Below, piece by piece: positions 1-8,891 of a DNA stretch of 37,806 nucleotides. The DNA lies in NCBI GenBank assembly GCA_025360815.1, contig JANYBL010000074.1:1-37806 (forward strand), read 5' to 3'. The DNA comes from Burkholderiales bacterium (GTDB taxonomy: Bacteria; Pseudomonadota; Gammaproteobacteria; Burkholderiales; Usitatibacteraceae). Each line of letters opens with the position of its first letter. The stretch's first letter is position 1. The position numbers and the translations under genes are program-made. The notes beneath the pieces were generated by a model, which had not been told where the DNA came from, searched no databases, and saw nothing but the letters and a program-made list of their open reading frames with translations.

Positions 1-227
1 ACGTATTGATCGAGAATGTCGCAAATTTCTTGCGGTGTTGGAAGATCATTTTTGCTTGTTTTAGCATTCGGGTCAGCTTGCGCTTCTTCGCGAATGATGT
101 CGTTGCACAGATCGATGCACTCGTCACAAATAAATACCGATGGCCCTGCAATCAGCTTACGCACTTCATGCTGGCTTTTGCCACAGAAGGAACAGTACAG
201 CAGTTTTTCGCCAACTTTCTCGCTCAT
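1..227 (-). CDS. clpX: ClpX, ATP-dependent Clp protease ATP-binding subunit (N-terminal part only)
   Basis: The first 75 codons of ClpX, the AAA+ unfoldase that feeds substrates to ClpP, are present; the gene runs off the left edge. The protein opens [19 protein letters not shown] and carries the zinc-binding-domain cysteines C12, C15, C34 and C37 in the CxxC...CxxC spacing typical of ClpX, with the following PTPQEI segment that leads into the AAA+ domain. The ATG at 225-227 has a GAGG ribosome site (complement of 234-237) six bases upstream. It lies downstream of clpP on the same strand after a 143-bp spacer, the usual tig-clpP-clpX order. Walker motifs and the ClpP-contact loop lie outside the window. 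Identification is secure; the rest of the gene is unseen. Confidence 0.95.
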   Translation of the reverse strand, partial: MSEKVGEKLLYCSFCGKSQHEVRKLIAGPSVFICDECIDLCNDIIREEAQADPNAKTSKNDLPTPQEICDILDQY

Positions 228-370
228 TACCGACCTCAATTGAACATTGGTGGCGCAATGAAAAATTCACCTGCAAGCCGCCAACTGCCGCGCACCATAG
301 CGCATATTTCTACTGATTTTTGCTTCTCTGCCTGCCGCTGATTTTGTCTCTGTTGGGCGACAATAATTCG

Positions 371-1066
371 CTACATCTGACTACGATTTTCCAATACCTT
401 ATCGATGATACCGTATTTCATTGCCTCTTCTGAGGACAAGAAATTATCGCGGTCAGTATCACGCTCTATTACTTCAATCGGTTGCCCGGTATGCTTCGCC
501 ATGATCTCATTTAGGCGCTGCTTTACGAATAGAGTTTCGCGGGCATGGATCGCGATATCTGAAGCTTGGCCGCGGAACCCGCCGGATGGCTGATGGATCA
601 TGATGCGCGCGTTGGGCAGCGAAACGCGTTTGCCTTTAGCGCCAGCGCAAAGTAGGAAGGCGCCCATGCTGGCGGCAAAACCGGTACACATCGTTGAGAC
701 ATCGGATTTGATAAACTGCATCGTGTCGTAAATCGCCAATCCAGCCGAGACAGAACCACCGGGTGAATTGATGTACAGCGAAATATCTTTGTCCGGATTC
801 TCGCTTTCCAAAAACAAGAATTGAGCGACGATGACGTTCGCCATCATGTCGTTAACTTCGCCGACCAAAAACACGACGCGGTCTTTGAGCAAGCGCGAGT
901 AAATGTCGAACGCTCGCTCCCCGCGGCCCGATTGTTCAATGACCATCGGTACATAACCCAAGCCCGTGGCGGGCGTGTAACCCATGCCGGCGTAATCATC
1001 ACGATGCCCGGCAGCCATACCAGTCAAGTCATAGGCGCGGGATTGATATTCGTTAAAATTTTTCAT
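371..1066 (-). CDS. clpP: ClpP, ATP-dependent Clp protease proteolytic subunit
   Basis: This is the serine peptidase barrel that degrades proteins unfolded by ClpX or ClpA in the cytoplasm. The 231-residue product has the full catalytic triad: Ser133 in GFAASMGA, His158 in MIHQPSGG and Asp207 in RDTDRDNF, with the family spacing of 25 and 74 residues. The sequence before [21 protein letters not shown] is about 38 residues, somewhat longer than the E. coli propeptide, so self-processing near residues 35-45 is likely. A downstream start is possible, but the ATG at 1066 has an AAGGA site about seven bases upstream. The gene starts 8 bp after the tig stop, so the two are probably co-transcribed. 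Confidence 0.97.
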   Translation of the reverse strand: MKNFNEYQSRAYDLTGMAAGHRDDYAGMGYTPATGLGYVPMVIEQSGRGERAFDIYSRLLKDRVVFLVGEVNDMMANVIVAQFLFLESENPDKDISLYINSPGGSVSAGLAIYDTMQFIKSDVSTMCTGFAASMGAFLLCAGAKGKRVSLPNARIMIHQPSGGFRGQASDIAIHARETLFVKQRLNEIMAKHTGQPIEVIERDTDRDNFLSSEEAMKYGIIDKVLENRSQM

Positions 1067-1074
1067 GCTTTTCC

Positions 1075-2406
1075 TTATTTACGTACTATTTCCATAATCT
1101 CATCAAATGTTTTCGTCACCGTACTGACATCCATGGATTTCGCCGCCCACTCCACCACGTTATCTTCAAGAACCATGCCTTCAACTTCTTGCAAACGCTG
1201 CGCATCGTTGTAATACCAGCGAACCATTTGCTGCGGATCTTCAAAACTTTCGGCATGCTCTTCGACAACGGTGCGGATCTGGGCAGGAGTCGCTTTAAGT
1301 TCATTTTTCTTGACGACTTCATTCAAGATGAGGCCAAGTTTGACGCGCTGTTCTGCGCGTTCAATAAACAATTCAGCGGGCAATTGCAGATCTTTGGTGG
1401 TCATGCCGCGCGCTTGCAAATCTTGCACTGCTTGCTCTTGCAAACGGCCAATCTCGGCGTCCACTAAGGCCCGCGGCAAATCCAACGTCGCGACATCCAT
1501 TAACGCAGCCATCACCTGATCTTTAGTTTTGGTCTGAATTCGCTTTTTCAACTCACGCTCCAAATTTGCTTTGATTTCCTCACGCATTTTGGCGATGTCG
1601 CCATCCAAAACGCCCAATGATTTTGCAAATTCAGCATCAATTTCCGGCAACTTTGGGGCATTAACAACCTTGAGGGTGACCGTGAACTGCACGGTTTTGC
1701 CTGCTAATTCGACCTGATAATCTGCCGGAAATGTTAAGTCGAAGGTTTTGGTGTCTGCACCCTTCATGCCCATTAGTGCCGCTTCAAAATCGGGCAACAT
1801 GCGCCCCTCACCAAGCACGATTCCGAAATTTTGCGCGTCGCCACCTTTGAACGGCTCGCCGTCCAATTTGCCGACAAAGTCAACAACCAAGAAATCGCCG
1901 TTTTCAGCTGCGCGATCTACTTTGTCGTGCGTAGCCCGCTGCTTACGAAGCGTATCGAGGGTGTTGTCAACTTCTGCGTCGCCCACAGTGGCGGTTGGTT
2001 TTTCCAGCTTTTTACCAGCCAGTGCGCCCATTGAGACTTCTGGGTAAACCTCGAAACTCGCTGTGAATTCAAATTTGTCAGCGGCATCGCCAGTGTTGGC
2101 AGGCGCGAAACGCGGATAACCAGCCACCCTCAATTGCTGCTTATTGACCTCATCAGCAAATGTCTTTTGCACTGCATCTGACATCACCTCTTGACGAACT
2201 TGATAGCCATATTGATTGGCCACAATGTTGAACGGCACCTTGCCAGGGCGGAAGCCCGGCATTTTGGCCGTGCGAGCAATATGCTTTAGGCGCGATGTGA
2301 TTTCGGATTCGACATCGACGGCAGGCAACGAGAGAGTCAGATTGCGTTCAAGTTTGTTGACAACAGTCGTGCTGGGGAGGTTAGAAGTAGTGGCCTGTGC
2401 TTGCAT
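1075..2406 (-). CDS. tig: Trigger factor, ribosome-associated chaperone and prolyl isomerase
   Basis: Trigger factor binds ribosomal protein uL23 at the exit tunnel and shields nascent chains. The 443-residue length is normal. The ribosome-docking signature GFRPGKVP is at residues 51-58. An FKBP-type PPIase domain follows (about 165-250, with [20 protein letters not shown]), then the long helical C-terminal arms rich in Glu, Lys and Gln. The first 15 residues ([15 protein letters not shown]) are a short extension relative to E. coli. The ATG at 2406 has GGGAA just upstream. It heads the tig-clpP-clpX cluster, with a tRNA-Leu gene upstream on the same strand. Confidence 0.97.
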   Translation of the reverse strand: MQAQATTSNLPSTTVVNKLERNLTLSLPAVDVESEITSRLKHIARTAKMPGFRPGKVPFNIVANQYGYQVRQEVMSDAVQKTFADEVNKQQLRVAGYPRFAPANTGDAADKFEFTASFEVYPEVSMGALAGKKLEKPTATVGDAEVDNTLDTLRKQRATHDKVDRAAENGDFLVVDFVGKLDGEPFKGGDAQNFGIVLGEGRMLPDFEAALMGMKGADTKTFDLTFPADYQVELAGKTVQFTVTLKVVNAPKLPEIDAEFAKSLGVLDGDIAKMREEIKANLERELKKRIQTKTKDQVMAALMDVATLDLPRALVDAEIGRLQEQAVQDLQARGMTTKDLQLPAELFIERAEQRVKLGLILNEVVKKNELKATPAQIRTVVEEHAESFEDPQQMVRWYYNDAQRLQEVEGMVLEDNVVEWAAKSMDVSTVTKTFDEIMEIVRK

Positions 2407-2664
2407 AGTGTTTCCCGTTTCGATTGATTCGTGTTTAAAAGCTAACTGCAGTCACTGATTGACCACTTGCAAGCGTTTTTGATACGTACTGGATATTTCA
2501 GAATGTTATGAAAAAATTCGCACCGAACCGACAATTTTTTGCCAACCCGAACGAGCGCAGTAGAAGCGCGGCAGACGACAATGGCCTCGTAAAGATCGCA
2601 TGACGCAATGCGAAATGTATTTTGACCATTGGTTTACAGCTGATGTATCAATGTTTGCACCATT

Positions 2665-2749
2665 TGGTGCGAGAGAAGGGACTCGAACCCCCACGCCTTA
2701 CGGCGCTGGAACCTAAATCCAGTGCGTCTACCAATTCCGCCACACTCGC
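2665..2749 (-). tRNA. tRNA-Leu, anticodon UAG, CCA encoded
   Basis: Read on the minus strand, the 85-nt sequence folds as a class II tRNA. It has a D-arm with GGTAG, a five-pair anticodon stem CTGGA/TCCAG around loop TTTAGGT (anticodon TAG), a short variable arm CGCCGTAAGGCG, and the T-loop GTTCGAGTC. The discriminator is A and CCA is encoded (complement of 2665-2667). The acceptor stem pairs GCGAGTG with CTCTCGC and has one U-U mismatch at pair 6:67. The position just upstream of tig is common in betaproteobacteria. Confidence 0.95.
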
Positions 2750-2978
2750 ATATTCGGGATTTTACCGTAAACAATCTACCTTCGCGTATTGCAGCATGAC
2801 TTTTTATTCGACAATCCAGAAAAAAGTGTTTGATTTCACAACTATAATTAACAGCTCTGCCTAGAAAGCCGCAGAAAGTGTCAAGAATACCCAAGGCGAC
2901 GTTGTGACGATCGGCCTCTAAACAGTTTCGCGACCGTCATAACGAAAAATAACCCTGAGCCACCATAAGTAACCACCC

Positions 2979-3800
2979 GTGCCCGTTGACCATTACGAAA
3001 ATTTTCCGGTTGCATCCTGGCTACTGCCTCCACGACTTCGGCATCCTATCGAAGTGATCTACCATTTTGCCCGGTCGGCGGACGACTTCGCCGATGAAGG
3101 CGATCTACTGCCTTCCGAGCGGATTCAGTTGCTCGACGGTTACAGCCTTGAATTGGACGCGATTGCCGCGAATGCCGATACCAATGCGCCGATGTTTTTG
3201 TCGTTGGGCAAGGTCATTCGCGAAAATCAATTGCCGATGAAGCTATTCCACGATCTGCTCGATGCGTTCAAACAGGATGTTACAAAAACACGCTATGCAA
3301 ATTTCGCCGAACTAATCGATTATTGCCGACGCTCGGCTGATCCGATCGGCAGGCTGTTGCTGCATCTTAATCATGCGGCAACGCCTGAAAATTTGCTGAT
3401 GAGTGATCAAATTTGCTCTGCGTTACAGCTGATCAACCATTGGCAAGATGTGGCAGTTGATTGGCAGAAAAACGACGGTGGACGCGTTTATTTGCCGCAG
3501 GACGAACTACAACAGTTTGGCTTGAGTGATGCCGATATCGCGAATTGCAACACAAATACCGCTTGGCAAAATATGATGCGCTTCCAGTGCCAACGGGCCC
3601 GTCAAATGCTGCAAGAAGGTAAGCCGCTCGGGCGCGTACTACGTGGGCGCATGGCGGCGGAGTTGCGCATCATCATTGCGGGCGGCGCGACGATTCTGGA
3701 TAAAATAGATGCTGCCGATGGCGATATATTTCGCCATCGCCCCAAACTGAATAAATGGGATTGGCTGAAGGCGGCGCCGCGTGCTTTACTGCCGCTTTAA
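2979..3800 (+). CDS. hpnC: HpnC, squalene synthase component (hydroxysqualene synthase)
   Basis: HpnC belongs to the trans-isoprenyl diphosphate synthase (squalene/phytoene synthase) superfamily. In the HpnCDE route it converts presqualene diphosphate to hydroxysqualene. Of 273 residues, the opening MPVDHYENFPVASWLLP is typical of HpnC. The two Mg-binding aspartate motifs are D35-D39 (DDFAD) and D157-D161 (DVAVD), with RVYLPQDEL after the second. The start is GTG at 2979. The gene opens a same-strand run hpnC-hpnD-hpnE, so the three very likely form an operon making squalene for hopanoids. No squalene-hopene cyclase gene lies in the window, so the end product is inferred. Confidence 0.92.
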   Translation: MPVDHYENFPVASWLLPPRLRHPIEVIYHFARSADDFADEGDLLPSERIQLLDGYSLELDAIAANADTNAPMFLSLGKVIRENQLPMKLFHDLLDAFKQDVTKTRYANFAELIDYCRRSADPIGRLLLHLNHAATPENLLMSDQICSALQLINHWQDVAVDWQKNDGGRVYLPQDELQQFGLSDADIANCNTNTAWQNMMRFQCQRARQMLQEGKPLGRVLRGRMAAELRIIIAGGATILDKIDAADGDIFRHRPKLNKWDWLKAAPRALLPL

Positions 3801-3813
3801 AAAGATCGAAACG

Positions 3814-3912
3814 ATGACCCCTGACCAATACCGCCGCTACAAACAAAAACATAAAGTCGGCACTCCAAAAACCGAGCGCTCGCTTTATTTTGTCAACCAA
3901 TATTTCCGATGA
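3814..3912 (+). CDS. Small ORF (32 aa) that duplicates the start of hpnD
   Basis: Between hpnC and hpnD an ATG at 3814 opens a 32-codon frame beginning MTPDQYRRYKQ. Its first six codons equal those of hpnD (MTPDQY). The underlying DNA at 3812-3835 matches 3907-3930 with one mismatch, a spacing of 95 bp. Its TGA (3910-3912) overlaps the hpnD ATG (3909-3911) as ATGA, in a different frame. An A-rich AAAAAG precedes it, whereas hpnD itself has no clear Shine-Dalgarno. It may act as a coupling leader for hpnD translation or be a harmless duplication scar. No known peptide is recognised. Confidence 0.4.
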   Translation: MTPDQYRRYKQKHKVGTPKTERSLYFVNQYFR

Positions 3913-4742
3913 CCCCTGACCAATACTGCCAAAATAAAGCGGCACAATCCGGTTCCAGCTTTTATTACAGCTTCCGATTTCTGCCCTCGGATAGGCGCCG
4001 CGCGATTACGGCACTGTATGCCTACTGCCGCGAGGTAGACGACATCGCCGACGAGGTTGAAGATGTCAACGTTGCCCGCGCCAAGTTGGGCTGGTGGCGC
4101 GCTGAAGTGGCGAATTTGTTTGCGGGACATCCAACGCATCCGGTGACCAAAGCGCTCGCACCTGCAACCAAACAATTTGGCGTTGATGCATTGCGACTGA
4201 ATGAAATTATCGACGGTATGGAGATGGATTTGTCGCGCCGGCGCTATCAGGATTTCGAATCACTCCGGCTTTACTGCCACCGGGTCGCTGGTGTTGTTGG
4301 GCAATTATCGGCAAGTATTTTTGGCTTTTCTAACCCAAAAACCCTCGTCTACGCCGAAAACCTAGGGCTGGCGTTTCAGTTGACCAACATCATTCGCGAT
4401 GTCGGCGAAGATGCGCGGCGGGATCGAATTTATCTGCCGCAGGAAGATTTGGCCAAGTTTGGCGTCACCAATGCCGATATTCTTGATTGCAAACATTCCC
4501 CTGCCTTCGAGCAACTCATGGCGCACCAAGCTGATCGGGCTAAGTCCTTCTATGGCGCGGCGTTTGAGGCATTAATGCCTGAAGATCGCCGTCCGCAAAG
4601 GCCCGGGCTTATTATGTCGGCTATTTACAGCACATTACTTAATGAATTGGAGCGCGATGGCTTCAAGGTATTGAGCCAGCGCACCTCCCTCACCCCGCTG
4701 CGCAAGCTTTGGATTGCATGGAAAACTTGGGTGTTTGCGTGA
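3909..4742 (+). CDS. hpnD: HpnD, presqualene diphosphate synthase
   Basis: HpnD condenses two farnesyl diphosphates to presqualene diphosphate, the first HpnCDE step. The 277-residue protein has the family features in order: SFYYSFRFLP, the first aspartate motif DDIAD (D44-D48), GMEMDL at about 103-108, and the second motif NIIRDVGEDARRDRIYLP with D164 and D168. The start was chosen at 3909 because MTPDQYCQNKAAQSG is a normal HpnD N-terminus. There is no good ribosome site, and the ATG overlaps the stop of the upstream small ORF, which suggests translational coupling. hpnE follows after about 24 bp. Confidence 0.94.
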   Translation: MTPDQYCQNKAAQSGSSFYYSFRFLPSDRRRAITALYAYCREVDDIADEVEDVNVARAKLGWWRAEVANLFAGHPTHPVTKALAPATKQFGVDALRLNEIIDGMEMDLSRRRYQDFESLRLYCHRVAGVVGQLSASIFGFSNPKTLVYAENLGLAFQLTNIIRDVGEDARRDRIYLPQEDLAKFGVTNADILDCKHSPAFEQLMAHQADRAKSFYGAAFEALMPEDRRPQRPGLIMSAIYSTLLNELERDGFKVLSQRTSLTPLRKLWIAWKTWVFA

Positions 4743-4766
4743 TCGGCTGCCAACAACGGTGTTGAA

Positions 4767-6143
4767 TTGAAAAAATATTTGAGGGAGGCAAAATCCGTCG
4801 CAATCATTGGTGGCGGTTATGCTGGCATGGCGGCAGCAGTGAAATTAGCCGAATCAGGTCAGATCTGTACCGTCTTTGAGGCCGCCAAAACCCTTGGCGG
4901 TCGCGCCAGACGCATTACGTACAAAGGCGCAGCGCTTGATAACGGCCAACATATTTTGTCGGGCGCCTATACGGAATTGCTGCGTTTGATGGCCTTGGTT
5001 GGCGTACCCGATACCGCCTTTGATCGGGTTCCGCTGAATCTGACGTTTGCATGGCCGACTGCCGGCGCGCCGACTGCATTTGCACTCAGCACGCCGACGC
5101 TTCCCGCTCCGCTACACATGGCAGCGGGATTGCTGTCAGCGAAGGGGCTTAACTGGGCAGAACGCTTGGCGGCAATTCGTCTTCTACGAGCGCTTAAAAA
5201 ATCCAGATTCAAAGTGGATGCGAGGATGAGTGTCGCGGAGTTTTTACGCACGCACCAGCAGCCCACCAAACTCATCCAGTTTCTGTGGCAGCCATTGACC
5301 ATTTCTGCTCTGAACACGCCGCTGGCAACGGCTTCAGCGCAAGTGTTTGCCAATGTCCTGCGCGACGCCTTGGCGGCAGGTCGCGCAGCAAGCGATTTGA
5401 TTTTTCCAAAGGTCGACCTGTCGCAGCTTTTCCCCGATCCCGCCGCGCATTGGTTGGCGGGGAAAGGTGCAACGGTAAAGTCCGGCGTGCGCGTCACCGC
5501 AATTGAGAAGGCCGACGCTGGCTTCGACATCATTTATGGCGCAGGAAGTGATGCGCAACCTGAAGTACGTGAAACATTTTCACACATCATATTGGCCGTG
5601 GCGCCGCACCAGCTGGGCTCATTCGCGAGTTTGGACAGTGAGATTCAAGCTATTTTTTCAAACGCGGTTGACCATTTCCAATACGAGCCGATCACCACGA
5701 TTTACCTCGCTTTTCCGCCGCAAAATACATCCTCAACTATTCTGATGCCAAGGTCAATGCTCGGCCGCACCAATGGCATGGTGCAATGGTTTTTTGACCG
5801 GGAAGCCTTGAGCAACCAGAATGGGAACATTGGCGTTTATGCGGGCGTCGTGTCGGCATCTGGCATGCATGAACGATGGTCGTTAGATGAAATTGCAACT
5901 GTTGCGTTGCGTGAATTACGAGATTGGCTTCCCAATTTGCCTGCCCCACTTTGGCATAAAGTTGTCCATGAAAAACGCGCCACCTTCGCGTGTACACCCA
6001 ACCTGACGCGGCCGGCTTCTGAAACAGCCGCGCGAGGCTTGGTGCTGGCGGGCGATTACGTAGCTTGCGATTATCCGGCGACGTTAGAAGCTGCCGTTCG
6101 CAACGGCTGCCACGCAGCCGATATAGTCCACGCCGACATGTAG
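4767..6143 (+). CDS. hpnE: HpnE, hydroxysqualene dehydroxylase (FAD-dependent)
   Basis: HpnE is a flavoprotein of the phytoene-desaturase/amine-oxidase type that reduces hydroxysqualene to squalene. The 458-residue product has an N-terminal FAD-binding fold with IIGGGYAGMAAAVKL and, about 20 residues on, FEAAKTLGGRAR. Near the C-terminus GLVLAGDYVACDYPATLEAA matches the FAD-contacting end of this superfamily. The start is uncertain: TTG at 4767 is assigned, but a second TTG at 4779 lies immediately before a GAGGGAGG stretch, and neither has a convincing ribosome site. It completes the hpnCDE set. Confidence 0.92.
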   Translation: MKKYLREAKSVAIIGGGYAGMAAAVKLAESGQICTVFEAAKTLGGRARRITYKGAALDNGQHILSGAYTELLRLMALVGVPDTAFDRVPLNLTFAWPTAGAPTAFALSTPTLPAPLHMAAGLLSAKGLNWAERLAAIRLLRALKKSRFKVDARMSVAEFLRTHQQPTKLIQFLWQPLTISALNTPLATASAQVFANVLRDALAAGRAASDLIFPKVDLSQLFPDPAAHWLAGKGATVKSGVRVTAIEKADAGFDIIYGAGSDAQPEVRETFSHIILAVAPHQLGSFASLDSEIQAIFSNAVDHFQYEPITTIYLAFPPQNTSSTILMPRSMLGRTNGMVQWFFDREALSNQNGNIGVYAGVVSASGMHERWSLDEIATVALRELRDWLPNLPAPLWHKVVHEKRATFACTPNLTRPASETAARGLVLAGDYVACDYPATLEAAVRNGCHAADIVHADM

Positions 6144-6225
6144 CGCCTGCGCCAATATCCTCCGAGACCTACGACAAAATGCATACCAAATCATTTTACG
6201 AACCAACTTTCTACGACATCCCAAT

Positions 6226-6993
6226 ATGCACGCAATGCCGTCAAACTATCAGCCGCCAACCGACTTTTTACAGGACCGCGTAATACTCGTCACCGGTGCG
6301 AGTCAACCTCACAGTTTGGGGCGAGCCGCAGCCATGGCCTACGCCGCTCATGGCGCAACCGTTATTTTGCATGGACGCGATATGCCAAAGCTCGAAGCTG
6401 TTTACGACGAAATTGAGTCGCAAGGCTATCCCAAGCCTGCCATCATGGCGCTAGATTATCTCAAGGCCACACAATCAGATTTGGACGGTTTTGCCGAAAC
6501 GATACGCGGCACGTTCGGACGCTTGGATGGCATTTTTCATGGCGCGTCGCATTTCTCACCATTGATGCCGCTGGCCTTACAAGGGTTAGAGGTTTGGCAG
6601 AAACAGCTCACCGTTAATTTAGCGGTTCCGGTTGCACTGACCAAAGCGTGTATGCCGCTGCTGGCGATGCCGCCCAAGGCAACAAATTTGCAGCATGGGG
6701 CCAACATCATCTTTTTGTCAGAATCGCACGCCGCCACCGCAATGCGCCCCGGCACCGCCTATTGGGGGCCATTTGCCGTCGCCAAGGGAGCGTTGCAATC
6801 AGTCGTTGATATTTGGCAGGCAGAAATGTTTGGCCCAAATATTGTTCGATTTCATCTCTACGTACCGGGGCCAGTATCAAGCCCCATGCGCCACAAAAGC
6901 CATCCCGGCGAGCTCACATCACAGCTTCCTAGCCCGGCAAGTCTCGCAAACGCATTTTTGTATCTCATGGCCGAGCCGGGAAACACGCCCTAA
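6226..6993 (+). CDS. Short-chain dehydrogenase/reductase family protein (YciK-like), catalytic Tyr replaced
   Basis: This 255-residue SDR-fold protein resembles the YciK group. It has VILVTGASQPHSLGRAAA as the dinucleotide loop, an unusually long version of TGxxxGIG, and LDGIFHGAS in place of NNAG. The active-site region has the conserved Ser (FLSESHA), but the YxxxK motif reads WGPFAVAK, so Phe stands where the catalytic Tyr belongs; the Lys is kept. Normal oxidoreductase activity is therefore doubtful. ATG codons at 6226 and 6235 are both possible and neither has a strong ribosome site. It lies 83 bp after hpnE on the same strand, so it may be read with the squalene genes, but no role in hopanoid synthesis can be claimed. 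Confidence 0.82.
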   Translation: MHAMPSNYQPPTDFLQDRVILVTGASQPHSLGRAAAMAYAAHGATVILHGRDMPKLEAVYDEIESQGYPKPAIMALDYLKATQSDLDGFAETIRGTFGRLDGIFHGASHFSPLMPLALQGLEVWQKQLTVNLAVPVALTKACMPLLAMPPKATNLQHGANIIFLSESHAATAMRPGTAYWGPFAVAKGALQSVVDIWQAEMFGPNIVRFHLYVPGPVSSPMRHKSHPGELTSQLPSPASLANAFLYLMAEPGNTP

Positions 6994-7330
6994 CCGCTAT
7001 CCTTAGGCAGCTCCCCCGCGTTACTGTCGCCGCCTGCCGCGATTAGGGGACGCCTAAGTGACGCTTAATCTGCTTAAGCCGCTTGACGCGCTGTAATATG
7101 TAGCGAATTGTCATCAGATTTCGGTAAACTACTGATAATAGACAAAAATCGGTTATCAGAAGACGCACTTTTAGTCTTTGAGAATTATTTTGCATCCATC
7201 GGGATCTGCAAACGTGCACAGCTAAACATGTATCGTTAGCTGCTGAAGACCACCAATCGCGCCAGTGCAAGTATTGCACTAACAGAAGCTCTCAACGTAT
7301 AGACGCACAGACAATAAACGACGGAACATT
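6994..7330. other. Intergenic stretch without a recognised gene
   Basis: This 337-bp spacer separates the hpn/SDR genes from the cyclase cassette. No convincing ORF, RNA gene or terminator was seen. The AT-rich part around 7094-7145, including TTGTCA at 7108-7113, could hold the promoter of the cyclase cassette, but no well-spaced -35/-10 pair stands out. Confidence 0.6.
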
Positions 7331-8752
7331 TTGAACGATAAACTAGATCAAGGAAATCGGACTTTTATCGGCAGCGTATGCTTTGTCGATATTGTTGGAT
7401 ATTCGAAAAAATCCGTTTCCGAACAAATCATGATGAAAGATCGCTTCACGATGTTGCTATCGGAAGCGCTGAAAGATGTTGCCATTGACCAACGGATCAT
7501 CCTTGACACCGGCGATGGCGCAGCGATCAGTTTTTTGGGAGATCCTGAAGACGCACTCTTTGTTACGATGCACATGCGTGATTTTTTGCAACGCGCATTG
7601 ATTGACGCCGATGAAGTCACGATTGCTAGTGAACTCGGATTACGAATCGGCATCAATTTGGGACCGGTCAAACTAATTCGCGACATCAACGGCCAACCCA
7701 ATATTGTGGGTGACGGCATTAATGTTGCGCAACGCATCATGAGCTTCGCCCAGCCTACGCAGATCGTGGTCTCGCGTTCTTACTATGATGTGGTGTCGGT
7801 TATTTCTGAGGAATACGCGAAACTTTTTCACTACGAGGGCTCCCGCACGGACAAACATGTCCGCGAGCATGAAATTTATATTGTCGGCGAATCCGCTGCC
7901 GCTTTTAATCAAGCCAAGGCCGGCATGGTTGATCGGGCGGCAACCACCAATACGAATACGAAACTCAAAGCTGCGCAGGTTAGTCTATCCGCTGGCGTCC
8001 GTGGAAGCGACGCCTCGGACCATGGGTCGCAATGGTACGAAAGTGGCGGCAGTGGCGGACTCGTCACATTTTTGCAGGATCGAAAAAAGCGCATGACCGT
8101 AGGCGGCATTCTGACCGCTGTAGTGTTGGCCCTGGTAGTCGCGTTAGTCATGAAAAAACCAAATCCAGCGTCATCTCCCCCGATGAGTGAAGCTGGCAAA
8201 TCCCTTGATAAGCCTGCCGGGTCACCGACACTGCAAACGAATGCTGCCAATACCAAGAATGACCTTGGCAAAACTGACGTAGCGCCAGGAACGTTGGCAG
8301 CCGTCACTGACCCGTCGAAACCAGCTGACGGGTCTGCAATATCAACAACCCAGACTGGTCGCGATCCGACCGCTAACGCCACCATGGCGCAATCAGCGCC
8401 GCCAGCATCGGCGCCGACAACCGTCTCTGTTTTGCCAACTGTGGGCGCGCTCGATAGTGCGGCGCCCGCAGTGGCAGGAAAGCCAGCAGATAGCGCAAAA
8501 ACTGGCAAAGCTGATCCCGGTAAAATAGAAGCGCTCAAACCAGCGTCTGGGACCGTTTTATTTAATATTCAGCCTTGGGGTGAAATTTTAGTCAATGGCA
8601 AATCGGTTGGCGTTTCACCGCCGCTAAAACACATTAAATTGCAACCGGGCAAATATAAAATTGAAGTTAAAAACTCGACGTTCACGCCGTTGACGACCAG
8701 CATCGAAGTAAAATCCAAAGAAGAAACGCCGATCAAACACCGGTTCCAATAA
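7331..8752 (+). CDS. Class III adenylate/guanylate cyclase domain, one membrane span, C-terminal PEGA domain
   Basis: A 473-residue protein with three parts. Residues 10-190 are a class III nucleotide cyclase domain: metal-binding Asp20 (CFVDIVGYS) and Asp62 (TGDG), and the transition-state pair Asn131/Arg135 in INVAQR. The two residues that normally select the base are changed (Leu58 for Lys, Asn124 for Asp/Thr), so the product may not be cAMP. Residues about 257-274 form one membrane span after RKKR, followed by a long Ala/Pro/Thr/Lys linker. Residues 406-473 form a PEGA-type domain (ILVNGKSVGVSPPLKHIKLQPGKY) that should lie in the periplasm. The start is TTG at 7331. It precedes a lipoprotein and a Ser/Thr kinase on the same strand, suggesting an envelope signalling unit. 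Confidence 0.88.
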   Translation: MNDKLDQGNRTFIGSVCFVDIVGYSKKSVSEQIMMKDRFTMLLSEALKDVAIDQRIILDTGDGAAISFLGDPEDALFVTMHMRDFLQRALIDADEVTIASELGLRIGINLGPVKLIRDINGQPNIVGDGINVAQRIMSFAQPTQIVVSRSYYDVVSVISEEYAKLFHYEGSRTDKHVREHEIYIVGESAAAFNQAKAGMVDRAATTNTNTKLKAAQVSLSAGVRGSDASDHGSQWYESGGSGGLVTFLQDRKKRMTVGGILTAVVLALVVALVMKKPNPASSPPMSEAGKSLDKPAGSPTLQTNAANTKNDLGKTDVAPGTLAAVTDPSKPADGSAISTTQTGRDPTANATMAQSAPPASAPTTVSVLPTVGALDSAAPAVAGKPADSAKTGKADPGKIEALKPASGTVLFNIQPWGEILVNGKSVGVSPPLKHIKLQPGKYKIEVKNSTFTPLTTSIEVKSKEETPIKHRFQ

Positions 8753-8891
8753 CTTCTTGTTTGCCTTGCAGGGAGTGCCATTTCTTTATGTTTTTTGGCT
8801 AGGTTTGCGTACCTTTGCGTATAGTAGGCATACTGTTGTTATTGTCACTGTCTCACTGATATCCGTGAATCGCAAACTAGGTTTCGTTCAA

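Noticed and set aside
2657-2670. Inverted repeat GCACCA-TT-TGGTGC at the 3' end of the tRNA-Leu gene
   Set aside because: It overlaps the CCA end and acceptor stem and has no T-run, so it is more likely coincidental than a terminator.
8757-8891. Upstream extension of the TPR lipoprotein from a TTG at 8757
   Set aside because: It would place the lipobox about 87 residues from the start, too far for a lipoprotein leader; the segment is better read as spacer or promoter.
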